Shown here piece by piece: positions 47,727-59,122 of a stretch of 64,000 nt of DNA (positions are counted from its first letter, which is position 1; every line of letters starts with the position of its first letter). The stretch is from Chloroflexi bacterium TSY (lineage in GTDB: Bacteria > Chloroflexota > Anaerolineae > Caldilineales > Caldilineaceae): contig JAHBNG010000038.1 of the NCBI GenBank assembly GCA_019217005.1, forward strand, positions 55,881 through 119,880, read 5' to 3'. The translations under genes and the position numbers were made by a program. The notes under the pieces were generated by a model that saw only the letters and a list, made by a program, of their open reading frames with translations, searched no databases and had not been told where the DNA came from.

Positions 47727-47872
47727 TATTTCTAAAGACTGTCTGGAGTTGACCTAATAAACCTTGAAAAGTTTTTGTACTTAGATATCTCAGATTTCCA
47801 GAGCCTGCCCTGAGCTTCGAAGGGATTTATCTGAGCGAATCTGTGAAATCTGAGTACATTTATGGTTCAACT

Positions 47873-48004
47873 GGATCTCAGGGGGTTGACAAAAAAAGAA
47901 CCATATTTACCATGAAGGAACTGAAGAGATTGAAGGATTGTCTGCTTCTTCTTCTATTCTTCAGTGCCTTCGTGGTTTGAATTCGTGTCAACCCCCTGCG
48001 ATCC
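47873..48004. repeat. Large palindrome R11 overlapping the HD-gene 3' end
   Basis: Outer arms GGATCTCAGGGGGTTGACA and TGTCAACCCCCTGCGATCC; inner arms ACCATGAAGGAACTGAAGA / TCTTCAGTGCCTTCGTGGT. It encodes the last ~17 codons and the TAG stop of the HD-domain gene. Confidence 0.75.
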
Positions 48005-48556
48005 GATTGAGCCATAATAATTCGGATATTCATCAATCTTTTGATACAATCGTGACGCCAAAAATGGACTTGCTTCGTTTAAAGATTGATGGATGAGGAT
48101 GGCTTCAGTACGATAATGCTTCATTTTCTCAACAGTCCAATGTGCAGGTGGTGGCTGGAGATTCGTGATGCGATCCGCCATCTTGACTATCCACACTTCA
48201 ACTGGTTGTTGCTGAATACGTCGAAGGCTATCCGCCATCTGTTTCTCTTTGTTGGGCAGCTTTTTGTCTTTGCTCAACGCCAGAACGCCGTCTGCAACAT
48301 AGAGGCCAAAATACCTAACCAATTCCTGATACGTTACGTCCGTATCCTCAATTGTGTCATGCAGCAACGCACACTGAAGCGCCAGATCTGGTTGCTCTAC
48401 CTCAGTGACAGCGAGGGTGGCCATGATCTCCATTGTAACGTTGCTGATATGGACAATATAGGGCAACTCGGTACCGGGCAACTTTTGTCCCTGATGGACA
48501 TCTGCAGCAAACAACCATGCTTGCACATACCTGTCTTGCGACCACCGTGATTTCAT
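47954..48556 (-). CDS. HD-domain phosphohydrolase, MESH1/SpoT-hydrolase-like
   Basis: 200 residues with the HD-superfamily set: YIVHISNVTMEIM near 33 (His), CALLHDTIEDTDVTYQEL near 63 (HD and ED), and VEVWIVKMADRITNLQPPP near 118 (Asp). This arrangement is that of the ppGpp hydrolase domain of RelA/SpoT and of stand-alone MESH1 enzymes; synthetase domain absent. It may hydrolyse (p)ppGpp or another nucleotide. The C-terminal ~17 residues are derived from repeat R11 and are not native; the catalytic part is complete. Confidence 0.8.
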   Translation of the reverse strand: MKSRWSQDRYVQAWLFAADVHQGQKLPGTELPYIVHISNVTMEIMATLAVTEVEQPDLALQCALLHDTIEDTDVTYQELVRYFGLYVADGVLALSKDKKLPNKEKQMADSLRRIQQQPVEVWIVKMADRITNLQPPPAHWTVEKMKHYRTEAILIHQSLNEASPFLASRLYQKIDEYPNYYGSIGSQGVDTNSNHEGTEE

Positions 48557-48577
48557 GTTTGCCTCTTATGAATCATG

Positions 48578-49651
48578 CTATGGCAATAGCGACACCGTTC
48601 TCTTTTCCGATACACTCAACAGAGCTGAATCCACAATCTGTTGACCAATCCGACAAATATCGGGAGAAAGCGGTCCACTCACAGGCTCACCAGTCTCGAT
48701 ACAATGAATGAAGTACTGGAGAGGTCCTTGCACAGGCGGCTGCAACTCATCGACAGAAATTTCGAATCCTTCTGGGCGGTCAGTCGTTTGGACGCGCACG
48801 GTCTGTTCGTAATCATAGCTGCTGATGGTACCGGCTGTTCCTTTGAGGACAAAGCCGCACTTGGGCTGTGGCTGTAGGGTCCAGGGATCCGTAAATGTAC
48901 CCCAGCGTGTTTCAAACTTAGAGAGTCCGAAATCGTATTTGCAGATCGTAATGCTATGCTCATCCACCTCTAATCCAGGGGGATCATCAACGACAGATGT
49001 CACCTCCAACGGGCTGCGTCCATCTAAAAACCAGGTCCCTAGAGTGACGCCGTAACCCAAATAATCGAGCAGTGATCCACCACCTTCTTTTGCCTGATAA
49101 AACCAACTCTCATTCTTGCGAGCGCGGTATTCCTCATCTGTCTCATCTTTATCCTCACGATGAAAAAGCGGGCCACGATTGCCATCATAGTAGTGAACTT
49201 CAATTAAGTCACCGATGATCCGTTCGTCTATCAATCGTTTGGCTGTCACATGAGGTGGATACCAGCGCAACGGCCAGTTGATGGCGAAGAGGCGATTTCG
49301 ATTCTGCATAGCAGACAACATTGCGTCTGCTTCTGATAGTGAAGCAGCAAAAGGCTTTTCAAGCAAAATGTGAACATTATACGGCGCAAGTTTGGCGACC
49401 CATTCGCCATGTGTGGCCGTAGATGGACAGAGAATTACCACCTCTGGATCTGTTACAGCCATGCACTGTACATAATCAGTAAAAACGCGCTCGGCAGAAA
49501 TGTCCAGCTTTTCAATGATCGTAGCCATTCGCTCACGGTCAACATGGCAGACGCCAACAATCTCGGCATTGGGATGCTCATACACTTGTCGCAGAAGATC
49601 ACCCATATGCATATGGTCAAAATTGATGCCAGCAACTCTCCAGGTTTTCAT
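48578..49651 (-). CDS. Gfo/Idh/MocA-family oxidoreductase
   Basis: 357 residues with AAGGAG before ATG. N-terminal Rossmann domain (RVAGINFDHMHMGDLL, EIVGVCHVDRERM), the family motif HILLEKPFAASLSEADAML near 90 with the catalytic Lys of EKP, and a C-terminal domain with GGGSLLDYLGYGVTLGTWFLD near 190. NAD(P)-dependent dehydrogenases of this family oxidise sugars, inositols and their derivatives. FDHMHMGDLL in place of the normal GxGxxG suggests an altered nucleotide loop. Substrate unknown. Confidence 0.8.
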   Translation of the reverse strand: MKTWRVAGINFDHMHMGDLLRQVYEHPNAEIVGVCHVDRERMATIIEKLDISAERVFTDYVQCMAVTDPEVVILCPSTATHGEWVAKLAPYNVHILLEKPFAASLSEADAMLSAMQNRNRLFAINWPLRWYPPHVTAKRLIDERIIGDLIEVHYYDGNRGPLFHREDKDETDEEYRARKNESWFYQAKEGGGSLLDYLGYGVTLGTWFLDGRSPLEVTSVVDDPPGLEVDEHSITICKYDFGLSKFETRWGTFTDPWTLQPQPKCGFVLKGTAGTISSYDYEQTVRVQTTDRPEGFEISVDELQPPVQGPLQYFIHCIETGEPVSGPLSPDICRIGQQIVDSALLSVSEKRTVSLLP

Positions 49652-49950
49652 AGAGGTTCTCCTTAAAGTTGTAACCTACTGGATGGTCTGTTTATTTTGG
49701 AATAGCATACATCAAAGAACGCTCTACCTGCTATATTGAGCGGTTTCAAAAAAATAATTTACAGAATCACAAGTTCCTTCAATACACCCCATAAATTGAA
49801 TTCACAAAAAAGTGTAACGAATTCCCCTGTTGAAAGACTATATCGATAGGCTCAGTTGTTGCCATCTCCCAATTGACATTTCGCCGTAGATTCAGATGGG
49901 AATGATTGCCCGTTTATCTTTAGTGATCAATATTGAAAGGAGCTTGAACG

Positions 49951-51252
49951 ATGAGTACACTTCGAATCTGGATTCTGCCTCTCTTGTTCGGTCTGATATT
50001 TGGGCTTTTGGGGATCCCCACCAACCCAAATGTGTTTGCAGCGGACCTGGTTGGAGTGGAAAGATTCAGCGATGATGATGAAGAGTTTGAGGGTGCAGTC
50101 TATGTAATGACAAACAAGCAGGATGCAAATACCATTGTGGCTTATGGACGACTACGCGATGGGAGTTTGCGCAAAATTGGCGAATTTCCAACAGGCGGTA
50201 TGGGGACGGGTCCTCTACATCCACCCGCTTTAGATGAATCAGACATGCTTGATCCGCTCATCTCTGCCAACGCCTTAATTCGCGTCGATGAGGATTTTGT
50301 GCTAGCCGTCAATGCAATGAGCCACACTGTTAGCTCCCTACGCGTCAACGAGGACTATAGCTTGACCCTTGTCAACACTGTTCCTTCAGGTGGAAACTTC
50401 CCCAATAGCATTGCGTTCGACAAAGACCTTGTCTATGTCACCAACATCGGTACAGGCGAAGCCAATACGGGCAACGTTAGCGGCTTTACCATTAATTACG
50501 ATGGCGTTCTGTCACCAATTCCCAATTCGACCCGCACGCTAAGTGGTCCATCAGCCCGCCCATCTGCTGTCTCCTTTACACCCGATGGCGAAATTCTAGT
50601 GGTCAGCGAGCTCAACACAGGCAACTTCTCCACCTTCCTGGTCAATAAAGGCCTACTCTCCAATCAACCAGTTGTTGCACCGCCACAAATCGCCGAAGGA
50701 CGCTCAGATCCAAACCCCATCGGCTTTCAAATCGTTCAGCGACGCCGCAAGACGTTCCTGATCGCAACCGAAGCGCGAGAAATCCTCAACGGACAGCTCA
50801 ATCTGCAGGCGGGGTCTGTCTCAACCTATCTGATAAACGGAGATGGCTCCCTCACTCTAATCAGCAGCGATGAACGGGCTGGCAACCAGCGCACAACCTG
50901 CTGGATCGGCGTGACGCCCAATTTGAAATTTGCCTACACATCGAATGCTGTAGATGGCTCAATCTCTGCCTTTCGGTTCAGACCCAATACAGGTCGGATC
51001 CAGCTCAAAAAGGAAATCGCAGCCTTCGTGACACCGGCAGATGGAGCCCCACCTCACCCCGCCACGGGCGTACCCACCAGTGGTTTGATCGACCTAAGCA
51101 TCAGCCCTGACGGCAGATATCTGTACCAGCTATCGGGTCTAAAGGGTGGCGTCAGCGTCTACCGTATTCAGAGAAACGGAACTCTCCGACATGTCGATGA
51201 GCGCCTGGGCGACCTACCCGTAACGGGTACACAGGGGATCGTGTCACTATAA
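49951..51252 (+). CDS. Secreted beta-propeller (lactonase/YVTN-like) protein
   Basis: 433 residues with AAAGGAG upstream. Signal peptide 1-32 (IWILPLLFGLIFGLLGIP, cleavage near VFAAD). The mature part repeats propeller blades of the YVTN/6-phosphogluconolactonase type: VYVMTNKQDANTIVAYGRLRDG, VLAVNAMSHTVSSLRVNEDY, LVYVTNIGTGEANTGNVSGF, LVVSELNTGNFSTF, FAYTSNAVDGSISAFRF, YLYQLSGLKGGVSVYRI. It resembles bacterial secreted lactonase-family proteins of unknown function. Stands alone; a hairpin and MITE R1 follow the stop. Confidence 0.8.
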   Translation: MSTLRIWILPLLFGLIFGLLGIPTNPNVFAADLVGVERFSDDDEEFEGAVYVMTNKQDANTIVAYGRLRDGSLRKIGEFPTGGMGTGPLHPPALDESDMLDPLISANALIRVDEDFVLAVNAMSHTVSSLRVNEDYSLTLVNTVPSGGNFPNSIAFDKDLVYVTNIGTGEANTGNVSGFTINYDGVLSPIPNSTRTLSGPSARPSAVSFTPDGEILVVSELNTGNFSTFLVNKGLLSNQPVVAPPQIAEGRSDPNPIGFQIVQRRRKTFLIATEAREILNGQLNLQAGSVSTYLINGDGSLTLISSDERAGNQRTTCWIGVTPNLKFAYTSNAVDGSISAFRFRPNTGRIQLKKEIAAFVTPADGAPPHPATGVPTSGLIDLSISPDGRYLYQLSGLKGGVSVYRIQRNGTLRHVDERLGDLPVTGTQGIVSL

Positions 51253-51318
51253 ACTCAATGTCGTAAAGTTAAGAGCGATTCGCGGTAGAATGCCTCCTCC
51301 TCCACTAACTTAATGATA

Positions 51319-51537
51319 CTCAGTAGATCCAAATTTCAGGTTTTGAGAGAGAATTCTGGCTAAACAGTTGACATAAATACAAATTTGCCGGTCGATATCT
51401 AGTTTTTGCGTTAGATTTGGGCGATTTTCAGATATGAAATAGGTTGTTTTCTGTAACCGAAATCTGAATAAATGACTCCAAAATCCCTGCAATCTCGACT
51501 GAAAATCGCCAAAATCGCCAAATTTGGATCTACTGAG
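51319..51537. repeat. 219-bp MITE, family R1, copy 2
   Basis: Same length and orientation as the insert in the ABC-F gene, and no difference was noticed by eye. It lies in non-coding sequence after the beta-propeller gene. Confidence 0.8.
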
Positions 51538-51609
51538 ACTGACTATAAACTTATCGATCTGAAGCAACGGTTGATGAACATTCAGAAAATAATCCGGTAA
51601 ACGAGTCCA

Positions 51610-51669
51610 GTCAGCACGCCTCGTGCGGGTCTTGACGGGATGCTACCCGCACGGGGCGTGCTCGCTGAC
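51610..51669. repeat. G/C-rich hairpin R13 downstream of lhr
   Basis: AGTCAGCACGCC...CGTGCGGGT pairs with ACCCGCACG...GGCGTGCTCGCTGAC. It is followed by the lhr 3' end, where another hairpin (CATGACTTGGGAGG / CCTCTCCCACGTCATG) spans the stop. Either could stop convergent transcription. Confidence 0.55.
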
Positions 51670-51726
51670 CAGGGTTAGCGCCTTCAGTCGCTCCTCTTGG
51701 TAACTGCCATGACTTGGGAGGCCGCG

Positions 51727-54700
51727 CTACCTCTCCCACGTCATGGCAGGATAATCTCGATAGAAGCCAATTGACTCTAACATCGAGGCTCCATCACCCT
51801 CCAAGACAGGTTGGCCATTCCATTCCTTTACGGTCACCCGCTGCATAAAGCTGCTTGCATGCTGGAGCCACACCCTGATGGCATGTCGCATCATACCATC
51901 ACCTGTACCTTTCACTGTCGTTAGGGATGCGCCCGTTTGCTCCACGAGCAAGATTGGTAACCCCCAACTTAACACGAGCCAGGTTGATGGTAGCCGTGAA
52001 AAGGCGAGTGGTTTTCCTGTCTGAGTCAAGGGGGCCATTTCGTTGGCTGGACCATATAGATTGGCAGGATCACAAGCATTCATGAGCACCAGTGCTTCCG
52101 CTTCGGACGCATCGTTCTCACGGCGAATTTCGCTCTTGAATTCGCTGCTTAACTCGCGGAGACGCTCAACCACTTCGGGCAAAGCAAATTGAACACCCGT
52201 CAGCCCGTGAACAAAGATGCCGCGCCGAACTTCGCCTCGTATCTCCAATCGCTGCAGCTCTTGATAAATCATGTTCCATTCCCAGGCACCCGCTTCGTGC
52301 GCGAGACTCTCGCGGGTAACGACACCGTATCGGGCGAGCAATTGATGCGTCTGGCGTGCGATTTGCTCAGCCAAGGATAATTTCTTCCCCATTACGCCAA
52401 AACGGTGGACCAACGTCCAACGTCCCTCGCTCTGACTTACGGCTGGCGTTATGTCCAGATCCTCCGCCAGACGTTCGCGCACTCGTTTTTTCGCAGCCCG
52501 AAATTCGCTACGACTGGGCCGGCGCAGCCCCCCTGGCTGGCTGGAACGTCTGGAACGCGAACCAAGCCGCTCAGCAAGCTGAGCTTCAAGTGAACTGCTG
52601 GAACGACCTGAGCGAGGTCGATTTGCATTTGCGTGCTGAACCTTCTGCCCCAGAATGCGGCGCAGAGCAGCCAGGCTATCATTTGTCACCAATCCTGCCA
52701 TTGCCAGCTCGGTCAAGGCGTTTTGCGCCGCTTGATTTGTCAAATCTAAACCATCTCGGATGTCGGCTTGGAAAACAGCCCCCTCACTTTTCAAAAACTC
52801 ATAAACTGCTGTAGCATCTGAACTGAGCGTTTCAGGTTCTTGTGCATTCACTTCCGATGGTTCATCTTCCGTATACGAATCTGTATCGGTTCGTGTTGCG
52901 ATGTCGGTTGGAGCCTGTTCCAGGTATGTATTCCCTTCTCCTCGGAAGAGAAAACGAATCCTTCCCCGGCGCGGATTCACGCCTCCTGTTCCAACCCAGA
53001 CGACCTCACCGCTATGGCAGAGCGTTTCGAGTTCGGATGTATTGCCATCGGCAAGGCGCAACCGCAACACATCGCGCTCCCATACAGTTCCAACTACTGG
53101 TGACACACGCAACTGCTGAAGCACCTGACGCAACGCACCTGCACCGTCTAATCGCTCATCAGGATGGAGATGTTGCCAACGGGTCAGGAAGTCAGCATAG
53201 ACAGTCAACGGCACGGGACGCACTTCTTGGCGCAGAATGTTTAAGGTGCGTCGATGGATCTGCTCCAACGTGCGTCGATCCACAAACTCAGCTTCGGCTC
53301 TATTTTGATCGCTTCTTTGATCATCACTTTGAACAGATCCATTTTGCGGACGCCCGGCGACGGGCGAGCTGTCGGTTGCCGTATCCATCGCAGCAGGTGT
53401 AAAGTGACCATGAACAAGGTCGCGATTTTCGACAAGACACTCGAGCTCTCTCTGAAGCCAGTCGGTTGGAAAGGCATATCGGGCCAAAATCGTCGTCATC
53501 GTCACAGGCCCAATCTGGGTCAAATAACGCGTTAGGATCCGCTGTCGTGCTTCATCCTGAGACAGAAAAGCCGAATTGCCTTGTGAAATGTTTGGGCTTT
53601 CCGTTGCGAATTCTCGCCGTTGGGGGAACTGCTCTGATAATCCAAAAGCAGTGATATACTCGAAGGCATATCCCGCATCAATCCACCGTTCCTGAACACC
53701 TTGACTGGTTGGAATCGGGAGCTGAACAATCCGTTGTCCCTTATCGAGCTGAGCCAACCACCCGTAGGGTCGACGGTGGTTCGGTTGGCGACTTCATCAA
53801 ATGTTAAATCTCCCAAATCTTGAAAGAAGAGGGCCAATTCTTCCGCCGTGCGCGCGCGGGCCGTGGACATTGTGCTGCAGGCGCTCGCGTACAGACTGAA
53901 TGGCTTCTGGGCGTAGCAAATCGGCCAAATCGATATCGGTTAACAGATCTTGCAGAAGTTCCCGATTTACAGAGAGAGTCTGTAACTGCCGCTCTGCCTT
54001 GGGTGTATCCCACTCATACATGTAGAACTCGACGAAATTCCACATCAAGCTTTGGGCCACGGGGGAGGGATGAAGCGATTCAAAAGTGACTACTTCGATG
54101 TCACCTTGCTGGATGCCGATTAAAACTCGCTCCAAGTGTGGCAGATCCATCACCTCTTCCAAACAGTCACGATAGGTCTCTGCCACGATGGGGAAATCGT
54201 CGAATTGGCGTACAATTTGCAGCAGATCTTTGGCCCGTAGCCGCTGTAGCCAGAAGGGTGTACGCTTGCCCACCCCCAACCCTGGCAACAACAAGGCACG
54301 GGCTGCATTCTGACGAAACTGAGCGCCAAAAACTGCCGTATCCGGTAATTCGCGCAGAATCAATTCACGCGCTTCGCCCGGTGTCATTTGCGTGACCAGA
54401 TCCAGCGGAAACTCTGCCTCAGCATCTGGGAAACGAAAGAGAATACCATCGTCGTTTGTTTGTACTTCGACTTCGACGCCAGTCCGCTCACGCAGCGCGC
54501 TGGTGAGTGCAACGCCCCACAATCCATTGACGCGGCCACCAAAAGGCGCTTGGATGACCATACGCGGATCGCCCACGGCATCTTCAAAGACCTCAACCAA
54601 CACGGTCTTGTCGGATGAGATTGCCCCGGCATGATCGAGCTGACTCGCCACATAGTCGATCACGTGCCAGGCAGAATTAGCATCGAGCGCATACTCTTGC

Positions 54701-56886
54701 TGCAACTGCTCCAGATAAGACAGAACGGCTGGTTCGTCCTTGAACTCAAAAATCTCGCGATAGCTTGAGAGATCAAGGTTCGAACGTAGCTGGTCCAACT
54801 GCTCGGCCACAGTGCGGCGAAAGGCCCCCACTCGCGAGCCTAAATCATAGGGACGCCAGGGAAAATCTCCTCGCCAAAATGGCATGCGCGGCGTCGCACC
54901 AGCCGCATCTGCGACAACTACCTTGTCATCGGTTAAGTCGACGACGCGCCAAACCTGAGAGCCAAGCATAAATGTATCGCCGATGCGAGTTTCGTAGACA
55001 AATTCTTCGTCCAATTCACCCAACTTGGTCTTGCCGTCGCTCAGATAGGCACCAAAGGTTCCTCGATCGGTAATGGCACCACCGTTGGTTAATGCGAGTA
55101 GACGCGAACCCGGCAGCGCAGCCAATTTGTTATGCACCCGATCCCAGACGATGCGGGCCCGCAAATTGCGATGGGCTTTTGTTGGATAGCGCCCCGAGAG
55201 CATGTCGAGAACAGCCTGGAGCGCCCGCAGCGTCAGGTCTTCGTAGGCGTAGGCACACCGCACCAGATCATGGATTTCCTGGACCGTGCAATCTTCGACA
55301 GATATCATGGCCACGATCTGTTGGCAAAGAACATCCAGCGAGTTGCGTGGCGTTTTGGTGGGTTCGACATCTCCTTGCAACATGCCTCTCGCCACGGCTG
55401 CGGCCTCCATCACATCCTCACGATGCGTGGGAAAAATATGCCCCTGGCTGGTCTGACCAACTAGATGCCCTGAACGTCCCACTCGTTGCAGGCCTTGGGA
55501 GACCGTCTTGGGAGATTGAAGCTGTATGACCAGGTCGATGGTGCCGATATCGATCCCCAATTCCAGGGACGATGTGCCAACAAGTGCCGGCAGACGCCCC
55601 GCTTTGAGATCTTTTTCCAGCTCAAGCCGTGTCTCTTTGGACATACTGCCATGATGGGTGCGGATGGGATTGGCCTGCGTTCCTTTGCTGGCTGCCATCA
55701 TGCCCAATCCTTTGGCAACACCTCGTTCCGTCAATCCAGAATTGTCGCCTCCCGCATTGGCCACCATTTGCTCATTAATGCGGTCGGCAGCCCGCTCAGC
55801 AGAGCGCCGATTGTTGACGAAGATCAGTGTCGTGTTGTGGGCATCGATAAGGTCGACCACGCGCGGAATGATCGAAGGCCAGACCGAACCATCCGGCAGA
55901 TCACGAAAGTCTTCAACAACCGTCTCAACATGCAAACTCAATTCCTTGCGATAACCTGCATCAATAATCGTCACAGGCCGCGGCACCAAAACCCTGCTGT
56001 CACTAAGTAATTCCTCCTTCGTCTCACGAAGGGAAACCTCACCAGAATCTATATTTCCACTCTCTCCTTCTTCCTCCGCCTTAGCCTCCTCCTCAGTCTC
56101 GTTCCATTCATTCCCTCCCAAATACCGCGCCACCTCATCCAACGGTTGAATGGTTGCGGAAAGACCGATTCGCTGAATCGGCTGGGTTGCGACCTGCTGC
56201 AATCGTTCCAAACTGAGCGATAGATGTACGCCTCGCTTGGAGCCAGCCAGCGTGTGAATCTCGTCGACGATCACCGTTCGTACCGTTGCAAAGATTTCGC
56301 GCGCCTTGGGGCTGGTCAACATCAGATAGAGCGATTCCGGCGTTGTGATGAAGATGTGAGGTGGCGTACGCAACATGGCTTGTCGCTCACGCTGAGGTGT
56401 ATCGCCGGAACGGACGGACACGCGCAGTTCTGGATAGTCTAACTCCATGCTTTTGGCCATTTTGCGAATGCCAGCCAGGGGAACACGAAGATTGCGATCA
56501 ATGTCGTTATTGAGCGCTTTCAGCGGCGAGATGTAGAGTAGGCGCGTTTGGGGCTTGACCTTCTTTTTGTTTTTGCTAGATTTGTTCGACTGTCCAGATG
56601 ATTCTGGGTGCGCGACTGTACTCGCTGAATCTTGCGTCAACTCGCGAAAAATCTGGTCGATTCCCCATAAAAAGGCAGAGAGTGTTTTTCCTGAACCAGT
56701 GGGTGCCAAAATCAATGTATGCTCGCCACGCTGGATGGCGGGCCAGCCTTGTGCTTGGGGCGGCGTGGGTTGACCAAGCGTTTCCTGAAACCAGGCGCGC
56801 GTTGGGGCCAGGAATGGTGCGAGCGGATCAGGATGTTGGTTGGGTTGTGGTGAGATCGCTGGTATAGACAAAGCAGGGTTAGACAT
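51727..56886 (-). pseudogene. lhr: Lhr-type superfamily 2 helicase, frameshifted
   Basis: Very large ATP-dependent helicase, about 1,700 residues if joined. N-terminal part (53797-56886): APTGSGKTLSAFLWG (Walker A), LYISPLKALNNDI, VIVDEIHTLAGSKRG (DEIH box), GLSATIQPLDEVARYLGG, VGTSSLELGIDIG, RVGRSGHLVGQTSQG. C-terminal part (51727-53757) has winged-helix and DUF-type Lhr modules (LAYQEL-like segments, LVLSWGLPILLV). The two parts are separated by two single-base slips about 100 bases apart, in a G/C repeat near 53855 and near 53760; the link frame (ARTAEELALFFQDLGD...) bridges them. They look like indels, either assembly errors or recent mutations, since everything else is well kept. An upstream GCTATAATATC box near 56927 may be its promoter. 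Confidence 0.82.
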
Positions 56887-56948
56887 GGTATCATTCCTTT
56901 ATCCGAACATTTGTGCGATTGGGGATATTATAGCACATGCACTTAATA

Positions 56949-57407
56949 TTAGCCCTCAACGACAAGTTCGGGTTGATACCAAGGTATCTCATATTTGAGA
57001 CTCATCCACCGTTCTGAATTGACCGCCGTTTCAAAACCGAATTTCTGATACAGTCCGTGGGCGTCGCGTGTTGCGAGTGTAAATGTGCGGATTCCGTCGA
57101 GGGCCTCACAGTTTGTTACGCAGTCGATCAACCAAATCCCCAATCCTTTTCCGCGGTATTCTTGTAAAACGAAGACGTCTGCCAGATAAGCAAATGTCGC
57201 ATAATCAGTAATGACCCGAGCGAATCCAATCTGATGATGCCCATCATAGAGACCAAAGTTGAACGAATGTGCAATTGCTTTTTCCACAACATTTTTGGGA
57301 ATCCCAGGTGACCAATAGGAGTGGGTTAGATATTCGTGAATGACTTCCAAATTTAGACGTGCGGGATCCGTGCTGATGGTGAATGGTGGACGATGATATT
57401 CGTACAT
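56949..57407 (-). CDS. GNAT-family acetyltransferase
   Basis: 152 residues. GNAT core: FGLYDGHHQIGFARVITD near 52, ADVFVLQEYRGKGLGIWLID near 76 (acetyl-CoA loop RGKGLG), and LATRDAHGLYQKFGFE near 110. Family members of this length and start (ISTDPARLNLEVIHEYLTHSYW) are common and act on small molecules or protein side chains; the substrate is unknown. Upstream of Lhr by 60 bases, oppositely arranged promoters are not seen. Confidence 0.85.
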   Translation of the reverse strand: MYEYHRPPFTISTDPARLNLEVIHEYLTHSYWSPGIPKNVVEKAIAHSFNFGLYDGHHQIGFARVITDYATFAYLADVFVLQEYRGKGLGIWLIDCVTNCEALDGIRTFTLATRDAHGLYQKFGFETAVNSERWMSLKYEIPWYQPELVVEG

Positions 57408-57505
57408 AAAGACCTACTGAATTGTCAATTGCTGAATTGTCGAATGAGGGGTGCTTGGAATCTTATTTGTCGTATGGACAACTTTGTGTTGCTCTTGAGC
57501 ACTTA

Positions 57506-59011
57506 TTAGACCAGCGGGGTTAGATCATACAAGCGTCCGTTGTGGTGAGATTCCTGTTCCAGACGTTTGATGATCAACTTGCTAAGTAGCTCGATGCCAG
57601 CGCGGATTGCTTCTGGCGTTTGATTACCGAAGGCCAAGCGCAGATGGAGGTGTTTGCCTGGATGGGTCAAAAAGACTTCACCCGGTGCGAGGGCTAGCCC
57701 CAATTGTAATGCCGAGTGGTAGAGATCGCGTAAAGAATGGACGCGTGGCAATGTTACCCAAATACAGAAGCCGCCAGCCGGTTCAGTCCAAGTGACGCTA
57801 TCTGGCATGTAGCGTCGCAAAGCATAAAGTGCTGCGTCACGCCGCTTGCGGTAGATGGGCAAGACGCGTTTCAGATGACGCTGCATCCCTTTGTCGTGCA
57901 AAAATTCCGCCAATGCTCGTTGTAAAATCGGAGGGTTGCCCAGATCCGTGGCGCGACGCAACGTGAGAAGCCGATCGTGTAAGGGCCATGGGGCGATGAC
58001 CGTTCCAACTCGCAAACCGGGCATCAGTATTTTGGATTCACTGGTAAGATAGATCACTGAGCCACTATGGTCCATTGACTTGATTGGAAGAGGAGGTGGA
58101 CCATCGTATGATAAACGCCCATAGAGATCATCCTCAATGAGCAAGAAGCCATGCCGTTCTGCCAATTGCAGTAGCTCTTCCCGACGCTCTTGGGAGGCAC
58201 ACAGACCGGTCGGATTCTGATAACTTGGTGTTGTATAGAAGAAGCGGGGACGATGCTGGATCACAGCTCGTTCCAGAACATCAAGTTGAGGACCATCATT
58301 GTCTAGTGGAATGCCAATAGGATTCAGTTTTTGTGATTTCAGAATGTTGAGGAAACCCAAATAGGTTGGCTGTTCGACAAGCACCGTGTCGCCTGGCTGT
58401 CCCAATGCTTGCGCAACAAGTGCCAGACCTTGCGTGACGCCCGCTGTAATGAGAATTTCATCTGGACTTACCAATAAACCACGCTTCTGCAAGAGATTGG
58501 TCATCTCGACTCGCAAAAGCGGATCGCCTTGCGGCGAACCATATCCGACAAGTGACATCGCATCAGGACGAAGACTGATTAACGAATCCCAAAATTCGTC
58601 AACGGGGAAAAGCCTGGAATCAGGGGATGCAACAGCCATTGAGCGCACACCGCTGGCCTGATCGATTTCTAGTTGATGAATCTGAAGCAGATCGTTGATG
58701 ACTGCATCGGCCGTCAACTGTTGTCTGGCGTGAGAGAGCATATTTTCGGCTACCGCTTGTGGCCGAATCTTGCCACTGACAAACGTTCCACGTCCAATTG
58801 TGGCTTCAACCCAACCATCACTTTGCAGCTCACTATATGCATTTTGCACAGTTAGGCGCGTCACCCCAAGTTTGGATGCTAAATGGCGAACGGTCGGGAG
58901 CTGGGTTTTCTCGGGCAATCGTCCATCGCTGATTTGTGATTTTATCTGCTCAACGATTTGGCGATAAAGTGCTTGATTTGTCTGGCGGTCAAGTTCAACG
59001 ACGACTGTCAT
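57506..59011 (-). CDS. MocR/PdxR-type transcription regulator (GntR DNA-binding plus aminotransferase fold)
   Basis: About 501 residues from ATG 59011 (Met-Thr-Val-Val-Val-Glu); the longer frame upstream reads through repeat R9 and is not native. N-terminal GntR winged helix: ALYRQIVEQIKSQISDGRL then LPTVRHLASKLGVTRLTVQNAYSEL. C-terminal half has a class I aminotransferase-like fold: ILITAGVTQGLALVAQALGQPGD, TTPSYQNPTGLC (Asn), LIEDDLYGRLSYDG (Asp-Tyr) and YLTSESKILMPGLRVG with the PLP-binding Lys. Such regulators often control vitamin B6, amino-acid or GABA metabolism; the target is not evident. Confidence 0.85.
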   Translation of the reverse strand: MTVVVELDRQTNQALYRQIVEQIKSQISDGRLPEKTQLPTVRHLASKLGVTRLTVQNAYSELQSDGWVEATIGRGTFVSGKIRPQAVAENMLSHARQQLTADAVINDLLQIHQLEIDQASGVRSMAVASPDSRLFPVDEFWDSLISLRPDAMSLVGYGSPQGDPLLRVEMTNLLQKRGLLVSPDEILITAGVTQGLALVAQALGQPGDTVLVEQPTYLGFLNILKSQKLNPIGIPLDNDGPQLDVLERAVIQHRPRFFYTTPSYQNPTGLCASQERREELLQLAERHGFLLIEDDLYGRLSYDGPPPLPIKSMDHSGSVIYLTSESKILMPGLRVGTVIAPWPLHDRLLTLRRATDLGNPPILQRALAEFLHDKGMQRHLKRVLPIYRKRRDAALYALRRYMPDSVTWTEPAGGFCIWVTLPRVHSLRDLYHSALQLGLALAPGEVFLTHPGKHLHLRLAFGNQTPEAIRAGIELLSKLIIKRLEQESHHNGRLYDLTPLV

Positions 59012-59039
59012 GATATTTCTGGTTATCTGAGAAATTGTG

Positions 59040-59122
59040 TGGTTGCCGGTTGGTTTGTTGGTTAGATGGTTGGTGAACAAACGAGCAAACCAACAAACCA
59101 TCCAACGTTTGCCCCACAAAAC
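59040..59122. repeat. Palindromic repeat R9, copy 2
   Basis: Reverse complement of the copy at 10005-10095, immediately upstream of the MocR-type start. It forms an open frame that falsely lengthens that gene. Confidence 0.7.

Noticed and set aside
59012..59119. N-terminal extension of the MocR-type regulator
   Set aside because: It translates repeat R9; the GntR domain begins right at the ATG at 59011.
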